A stretch of DNA of 50,864 nt, taken from the IMG/VR virus record IMGVR_UViG_3300001593_000006, positions 1 to 50,864 of that record. The stretch is one strand, 5' to 3'. A program made the position numbers and the translations under genes. This document shows, in pieces, positions 45,490 to 50,864 of this stretch (the stretch's first letter is position 1; each line of letters opens with the position of its first letter). Below the pieces are notes generated by a model, which was not told the DNA's origin, made no database searches, and was given only the letters and a program-made list of their open reading frames with translations. This DNA is from a virus.

Positions 45490-46889
45490 TGGCTACCGCC
45501 CCCTCGGTCCCTACCTTGACAGCTCCGGCTAACGGCGCCTACATCGACTTCTCTGAGACCCCCGCGTTCGCGGCGACTTACAACTCGACCGACGGCGCAG
45601 ACCAGAACGCTTTCGCCTTCCGTCTCAGGACACTCCCGATCGGCAACACCCCAGGCTCCGCGTACCAGTACTGGAACGGCAGCACCATGGTCGACACGAT
45701 CCAGTGGGTCTCGGTCACGACTGTGCCTGGAGGGTCCTTCGGCTCGACCGTCGCACCTGTCATGTACGCGGGTTACTCCTACGCGTGGTCCTTCGCCTCT
45801 CAGGAGGCCTCTGGAAGCCTCCAGGGGGCCTTTGCGACGGACTTCACGATGAACTGCTCGGTTGCCCCCATAGTGACGGTGAACACGCCTACAGGCACCA
45901 TTACGACGTCCCTCCCAGCGATCACTTGGACCGACTCGCTCGCTCTCTACGCCGTGCAGACGTACTACCAAGTCATCGTGGAGACGGGGAGCTTCTCGAC
46001 TACCCCCGGCTCGGGTACTCAGATTTGGAACTCGGGGGTCGTGGCTTCCTCCGCGTTGACCGCGACCATGGGTTCTCCCGTACCCGGTGGGGCGAGCACG
46101 CGAGCCTTCGTGCAGATCACTCAGACCGGTGGGCAAGTCTCAGCGTGGGCCTACACGTCCTTCACGGGCCCCTCTGGTGTCCCCTCCGCCCCGACAGTGA
46201 GCGCGGCGACAGGGACCGACGGGGTTACCGGGTGCCCCCTGATCGCCGTCACGATCACAGGCTCGAGCGCGGGCACCGCAGTGGTCACGCGCTCCGATGG
46301 GCTCTACGTCCGAGGCGCTTCCCCGACGAACCCCGCGACCTACGGGGGGTCATCTCTCGTCGTCAACGACTATGAGGCCGTCCCAACAGTTGCGTATACA
46401 TACTCCGTGCAGATCACCGCGTCGACCAAGACCTCCAACGCAGGCACCTCGGGTTCGGTGACCCTCACGACTACGAACTGGTGGGAGTTCAACCCTGTCG
46501 CAGTGGCCACCGCGATCAATGCCCAGTTCATAGATTGGTCGCCAACGCAGGTCGAACAGAGCACCGGGCATCCGGTCATGGGACAGAACGTGATGAACGT
46601 GGTCGCTAGCACGGTGCTCAACCAGGACTTCACGGGTACCGCCGAGCTCTTCACCGCAGCGGTCTACACGGGGTTCCAAGCTTTGCTCTCTTCGGGGGCC
46701 ATCGTGTTCATCTCAAGCCCCTGGGGCCCGACGGACACTGGGTACTTCCGCATCGGTATCCCCAGTGGTGGCCTGTCCACGGGTACTGGGTCCACAGTCA
46801 AAACGACGAAGCTCATGCCATCTACTGCCGCTGGCCCGCACAGGACCGTCGATGTCCTTGCGGTGGCCGCCCCCAGACCAACCGTCTGA
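45489..46889 (+). CDS. Minor tail protein with Fn3-like domains
   Basis: ATG 45489 overlaps the tape measure stop (TAATG). Three Fn3/Ig-like segments are visible (SVPTLTAPANGAYIDFSETP, PIVTVNTPTGTITTSLPAITW, PSAPTVSAATGTDGVTGCP). Position matches a distal tail protein. The final 150 residues may be the tail-tube-binding part. Confidence 0.75.
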   Translation: MATAPSVPTLTAPANGAYIDFSETPAFAATYNSTDGADQNAFAFRLRTLPIGNTPGSAYQYWNGSTMVDTIQWVSVTTVPGGSFGSTVAPVMYAGYSYAWSFASQEASGSLQGAFATDFTMNCSVAPIVTVNTPTGTITTSLPAITWTDSLALYAVQTYYQVIVETGSFSTTPGSGTQIWNSGVVASSALTATMGSPVPGGASTRAFVQITQTGGQVSAWAYTSFTGPSGVPSAPTVSAATGTDGVTGCPLIAVTITGSSAGTAVVTRSDGLYVRGASPTNPATYGGSSLVVNDYEAVPTVAYTYSVQITASTKTSNAGTSGSVTLTTTNWWEFNPVAVATAINAQFIDWSPTQVEQSTGHPVMGQNVMNVVASTVLNQDFTGTAELFTAAVYTGFQALLSSGAIVFISSPWGPTDTGYFRIGIPSGGLSTGTGSTVKTTKLMPSTAAGPHRTVDVLAVAAPRPTV

Positions 46890-49069
46890 TGCCCACCGTA
46901 AATCCTGCCGACGCGCTGATCGACAACCTCAGGTTCGGGGCCACGCTTGTCGTGACCCAACTGACTGTCTACCAGAACGGCATCCCGACGGAATATGTGG
47001 TCCCTGTTTCGACGATGGACATCACAGTCGATCGCAACGCGGCGCAAAGGCGTTCAGGCAGCATCACGGCCGAGATCACCCCGACAGCACCGCCCCCCGC
47101 CCTACTGCCTACGGGGCCGTCCTCTGCGCTGTCTCCGTTCGGCAACGAGGTCTTCATCCAGACCGGCATCGCCGCCCAGCAAGGGGCGCTCTACGCTGCG
47201 GCCCCCCTCGGGGCGACTTCGGTCGAAGTGTACAATCCCGAACAAATCGTGGTCGGCTCCATGATCTCGTTCCCCGGCGACGGCGCGCAGTACTCAGTCA
47301 CCGCGGTCACAGGGTCAAACACTCCCTTCACTCTCCAACTGGGAACACCGTTGCTAGTTGCCGAGGCCGCAGGGACCCCCGTGAACCACAACCCGCAGTG
47401 GGTACCCATTGGGCTGTTTGAGATCGCCACTACGACCGTGGACGACACCTCCTTGGACTTGGTGACGACCCTCCAGGTCTACGACCGCTCGTGGGTCATC
47501 TCCCAGCGTCAGTTCATTCAGGCGTACATCTTCCCGATGACTGCTTCTGGGAACTTCGTGGACGAGATGGTGTTCCTGCTCAACTTCGTGTGGGGTACCA
47601 ACCAGGCTACGGGCACTCCGATCCCCGAGTCCCCCCCCCTCAATTTCAACATCGTCCCGACCTCCTTGAGCGTGCCAGCCGCGACCTACGACCAAGGTTC
47701 TGATCCTTGGCAGGCGGCGATGGACATGGCCGAGTGCGTGGGGTATGAGCTGTACTTCGATGTCTATGGCAATGTCGTAGGCCACCCGATCCCGAACCCC
47801 TTCAACCGTCCTGTGACCTGGAACTTCACTGACCAACCGGACAATATCTACGGGACTGGGGGGTCAGGCTCAGGTGGAGGCTCATCGACCCTCCTCGGCT
47901 CGGTGTACTCGACTCCGACCGCAGTGCAGAACCAAATGACCCGCGACGGGATCTACAACGACGTCTACATCACCGGAGTAGGAACGTCCAACGCTCCATA
48001 CTCGACGACGGGTAGTGACGCTCCTGTCCTAGCCGAGGCTGCTGATGTCAGTCCTGCGACAACGAGCCCCACGTCGATCTACGGCCCGATGGGGGATATC
48101 CCTGAGTTCGTTTCGTCCAACCTCGTGAGTAGCGGTGGACAGGCCTTGCAGATGGCAAAGAGCGAGCTCCTGCTCACCCTGTCTGCCTCTTGGACCATCA
48201 CCCTCACGATCGCCCCGAACCCGATCTTCGATATCGACGACGTTGTTACTGTCACCCACGCGCGCGTCGGACTAGCCAACGTCCCGATGGTCATCGACAC
48301 GATCGACTATATGGTCAGCTATGGCGACCTCTGCACGATCACAGGCCGCGTCCTTCAGGCCGGCACGCAGACGGGGACGGTCGCGTGGAAGGCTTACCAA
48401 GACGGCAGCGCCAACAACCAAGGCCTGAGCCTCACCGGCATCGTGGACAGCGTTCAGTCCCCTGCCTATGGGACCAACTCTGCTTTCGCCCAAGCGGCCC
48501 AGAGCGTCTACACCGGCTCGTACTTACAAGGGCCCTACGGAGACACCAACGCTCAGGGCGCTGCTACTGGGTCTGCCTTCTCGGCTGAGGCAATCATTGA
48601 GTGGCCCTTCATCGAACCGACTCTTCCGATCACGGGCATTGCGCTCACTCGGATAGAGCCAGGCGGTAACCAGTGGTCGATAGGTCTGAGCGCGAACACG
48701 GCTTTCATCGAGTACAAGTGGACCGACTCAACAGGGACGGTCAATACCTTCACCGGGACCAACACGATCGCCCCCTTGACGGCTTACTGGGTGCAGCTTG
48801 CTTGGGACGGCTCAACGCTCTACGGCTTCGTGAACGGGGTTCTCGACCTGTCCACAGCGATGACCTCAGTGATGACCCCCTCCGCGAACGGTGCCCTCCG
48901 CATAATCGGCAGTTCGGCGATGGGGGACATTACGGTAGACGAGGTGAGGATCTCCGATGTAGCTAGGAACACCTCTGGGTATACCCCGGCGACCGCCCCC
49001 TTCACCTCGGATGCCAACACAGGCGCCCTGTACCACCTGGACGCCGGGTTCATCACGGAAACGATATGA
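46889..49069 (+). CDS. Tail-tip hub protein with C-terminal LamG-like domain
   Basis: ATG 46889 (TGATG). The first 500 residues have a hub/baseplate pattern (VPVSTMDITVDRNAAQRRSGSI, STLQVYDRSW-like TTLQVYDRSWVIS, QAAMDMAECVGYELYFD). The last 190 residues (FSAEAIIEWPF, LTAYWVQLAWDGSTLYGFVNG, ITVDEVRISDVAR) form a LamG/concanavalin-like sugar-binding domain. A role in cell-wall recognition is inferred. Confidence 0.75.
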   Translation: MPTVNPADALIDNLRFGATLVVTQLTVYQNGIPTEYVVPVSTMDITVDRNAAQRRSGSITAEITPTAPPPALLPTGPSSALSPFGNEVFIQTGIAAQQGALYAAAPLGATSVEVYNPEQIVVGSMISFPGDGAQYSVTAVTGSNTPFTLQLGTPLLVAEAAGTPVNHNPQWVPIGLFEIATTTVDDTSLDLVTTLQVYDRSWVISQRQFIQAYIFPMTASGNFVDEMVFLLNFVWGTNQATGTPIPESPPLNFNIVPTSLSVPAATYDQGSDPWQAAMDMAECVGYELYFDVYGNVVGHPIPNPFNRPVTWNFTDQPDNIYGTGGSGSGGGSSTLLGSVYSTPTAVQNQMTRDGIYNDVYITGVGTSNAPYSTTGSDAPVLAEAADVSPATTSPTSIYGPMGDIPEFVSSNLVSSGGQALQMAKSELLLTLSASWTITLTIAPNPIFDIDDVVTVTHARVGLANVPMVIDTIDYMVSYGDLCTITGRVLQAGTQTGTVAWKAYQDGSANNQGLSLTGIVDSVQSPAYGTNSAFAQAAQSVYTGSYLQGPYGDTNAQGAATGSAFSAEAIIEWPFIEPTLPITGIALTRIEPGGNQWSIGLSANTAFIEYKWTDSTGTVNTFTGTNTIAPLTAYWVQLAWDGSTLYGFVNGVLDLSTAMTSVMTPSANGALRIIGSSAMGDITVDEVRISDVARNTSGYTPATAPFTSDANTGALYHLDAGFITETI

Positions 49070-50864
49070 CCCGCCCCGCTGCCCCTGGAAGCCCTCACAG
49101 CCTCTCACAGGCCCTTCGTAGAGGGCTCTCCGCTAAGCCCTTCAACCAGGACACGATCCAGTGGGGCATCGTTGCCGCAGTTCACGGGTCCACAAGCACC
49201 ATGCTCAGTATGGCCGCTTCGGAAGGCGACACCACGATCTATACAGCGGGTCCGGCAGTCGTGAACGACCTCTTGGTGATCGGGAATGTCACCACCACTG
49301 TCCAACCTCGCGTTAAATCAGTCACGGGCACTGGGCCCTACACGGTCATGCTCTGGCAGCCCCTCACGATGGCCTACACGACTGGGACCTCGGTAACTGC
49401 TCTACCGACCATCGACGTGTACCTGAACGGCGCGCAGAACCCCACCCCTGCTTCATCTTTGACTTGGGGGATAGGGGTCGCTTATGGGACCACTCCCCCT
49501 GCGGTCGGAAGTGTGATCCCTCTGTTCCGAGGTATTGGAGGGCTCAAGTCGGATCGTTTCGCCCTCAGCCCCGGGGGGGATTGGATCATCACTGGTGATG
49601 GACCACCCACGAGCCCACCGCCAAACGGAACTGTTGGAGTTCTTTACCTCGACATCCTCAACGGTGGCATTTACCAATGGACCAACCCATTCCCCGCCTC
49701 CCCAGGCAGCGAGGCATGGGTACAGGTGGGTGGCTTCGACCCCCTGGCAACCTATTCGGGGATCTCAGTTCAACAGGGTGCGAACTCGTTGGTCTACGTG
49801 GAGGCCGTCGGGGCTGGCGGCGCCGTGTCCGCCTTTTGGGTGCAGGCCAACGGCACTCCTGGCGCCAACCTTGAGATCCTAAGCGGGGCCTTCAATGCCC
49901 TATGGGGCTGGGGACAGGACGGCGGGTACATCTTGCCAGCCGCCGATAATCTCCCGTCCTACGGTTCGACCGTCTATTCCTCGGCGAGCGCCCCCGTGTC
50001 TGGTGCCTTTGGTTCCGACGGTGATTGGTGTCTTTCCGAGGACGGGAACATCTACTACAACGACTCTGGGGTCTGGGTTCTCTACGGCGCGGGGTCTTCG
50101 GCTTGGGCGACTGGGACCGTAACGTCGGTCACCTACGGCAACCCGAGCACGATCAGCACCGCCTCCGACACCGATGTCCCGACGATCGCCTCCTACATCC
50201 CCTACGTCGATGACGTTGCGTTGATCGGAGTAGGGACGGGCTACGGGACCTCTGGGTTGGTCGGGGTGGGCGCGATCGTTTCAGCCGGGGGTGCCACGGT
50301 CGGGCCAGGGCAGTACAACCTCACGGCTCCTCCTGGGACCACCGCGATATCGGTCACGCTCATTGGGGGGGCGGGCGACACTACCTACGGAGGTTTCGGG
50401 AGCCTCATAGTCGGCACATACCCGATGACGGGTGGACAGGGGTGTCAGATCAACGTGGGAGCGCAGGGTGGTGGTAGCGGAACTGGGGGCGGCGGCGATG
50501 CTGGCGCGAATGGCTCGCCTGGAGGTGCCGCGACCGATCTCCGTGTGGGCGGGACGGGACTGTCTGACCGCGTTCTAGTCGCAGCAGGTGGTGGCGGGGA
50601 AGGGTACGGGGCTGGTGCGACATATGGTGGCGGTGGCACTGGCGGCGGTACGACAGGAGGCTCCGGTGCTGAGGGCAGCATCGGAGGGGCCGGTCCTGGC
50701 ACAGGGGGCACACCGAGCGGTGGAGGCACGGGCGGTGCCGGATTTGGTGGCAGCAGCAGTGGTACGGGTGGGACTTCAGGTGCCGGTGGTGACGGTGGCG
50801 GTGGTGCGGGCTTCAGTCAATGCGGCGGTGGCGGCGGTGGGGATGGCCTCTACGGCGGTGGCGG
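49066..50864 (+). CDS. Tail fibre protein with Gly-rich C-terminal region, 3' end cut off
   Basis: ATG 49066 overlaps the previous stop (ATGA) and the frame stays open to the window end (about 599 residues). The first 180 residues look like a virion-anchor domain. From about residue 405 the sequence becomes a glycine-rich module (TAPPGTTAISVTLIGGAG, then GGGG-rich repeats with YGGGG and GAGP), typical of receptor-binding fibre tips. The true stop is outside the window. Confidence 0.8.
   Translation, partial: MTRPAAPGSPHSLSQALRRGLSAKPFNQDTIQWGIVAAVHGSTSTMLSMAASEGDTTIYTAGPAVVNDLLVIGNVTTTVQPRVKSVTGTGPYTVMLWQPLTMAYTTGTSVTALPTIDVYLNGAQNPTPASSLTWGIGVAYGTTPPAVGSVIPLFRGIGGLKSDRFALSPGGDWIITGDGPPTSPPPNGTVGVLYLDILNGGIYQWTNPFPASPGSEAWVQVGGFDPLATYSGISVQQGANSLVYVEAVGAGGAVSAFWVQANGTPGANLEILSGAFNALWGWGQDGGYILPAADNLPSYGSTVYSSASAPVSGAFGSDGDWCLSEDGNIYYNDSGVWVLYGAGSSAWATGTVTSVTYGNPSTISTASDTDVPTIASYIPYVDDVALIGVGTGYGTSGLVGVGAIVSAGGATVGPGQYNLTAPPGTTAISVTLIGGAGDTTYGGFGSLIVGTYPMTGGQGCQINVGAQGGGSGTGGGGDAGANGSPGGAATDLRVGGTGLSDRVLVAAGGGGEGYGAGATYGGGGTGGGTTGGSGAEGSIGGAGPGTGGTPSGGGTGGAGFGGSSSGTGGTSGAGGDGGGGAGFSQCGGGGGGDGLYGGG

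Noticed and set aside
44847-46136. 429-codon minus-strand frame across the tape measure and minor tail genes
   Set aside because: Crosses two real genes on the other strand, low-complexity start, no ribosome-binding site.

Overview
The window is a stretch of a tailed double-stranded DNA phage (siphovirus type) that most likely infects an actinobacterium. The DNA is GC-rich. Most genes overlap their neighbour by 1 to 4 bases (ATGA, GTGA, TTGA, TGATG). The cargo has actinobacterial flavour: a WhiB-type Fe-S regulator, an Rpf/transglycosylase-like domain, a C-terminal LAYTG (LAXTG) sorting signal, and TTGACA-N17-TAnnnT promoters that lie directly on start codons (leaderless mRNAs). No integrase, lysogeny repressor or DNA polymerase was recognised, and both ends cut through genes.

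Layout. (1) 1-9235, plus strand: accessory and early genes. They start with a truncated pentapeptide-repeat protein and a surface protein with a pilin-like N-terminus and a sortase-type C-terminus. Next come WhiB, a DnaQ-type exonuclease, a possible overprinted gene pair, RusA resolvase, DUF4326, ASCH and many very small Cys/His-rich or single-helix proteins. (2) 9236-9650: non-coding, with two hairpins between converging operons. (3) 9651-11598, minus strand: a RuvB-like AAA+ motor and four small genes behind a consensus promoter with no 5' leader. (4) 11599-12154: control region, ending in three copies of CGGTAATACC that overlap a consensus plus-strand promoter. (5) 12155-15282, plus strand: about fifteen small genes, including a ribbon-helix-helix (RHH) protein that is the best candidate for binding those repeats, then an initiator-like tRNA-Met and a perfect 10-bp hairpin. 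(6) 15613-17043, minus strand: four small genes behind another TTGACA-N17-TACCGT promoter. (7) 17115-23230, plus strand: small terminase candidate, large terminase, portal, and a MuF head protein with N-terminal NUDIX and 2H-phosphoesterase domains. (8) 23157-29913: an accessory island with two minus-strand genes, a HAD-like protein and a cassette of glycosyltransferases with two sugar-nucleotide epimerase/dehydratases. (9) 29924-50864, plus strand: XkdF-like protease, scaffold gene with an internal start, HK97-type capsid protein, an HNH/endonuclease VII insertion, two paralogous glycosyltransferase-like genes, connectors, major tail protein, frameshifted tail chaperone, tape measure, and tail-tip and fibre genes.

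How it fits together. Regions 7 and 9 build and fill the particle, and the sugar genes inside them suggest that virion proteins or a host polymer are glycosylated. Regions 1 to 6 are probably early or regulatory, with divergent and convergent units separated by the promoters and hairpins listed. The most unusual items are the NUDIX-2H-MuF fusion, the pilin/LAXTG protein, the repeat operator with leaderless transcription, the initiator-like tRNA and the frameshift without a canonical slip site. All assignments come from reading motifs and gene order. No database search was run.
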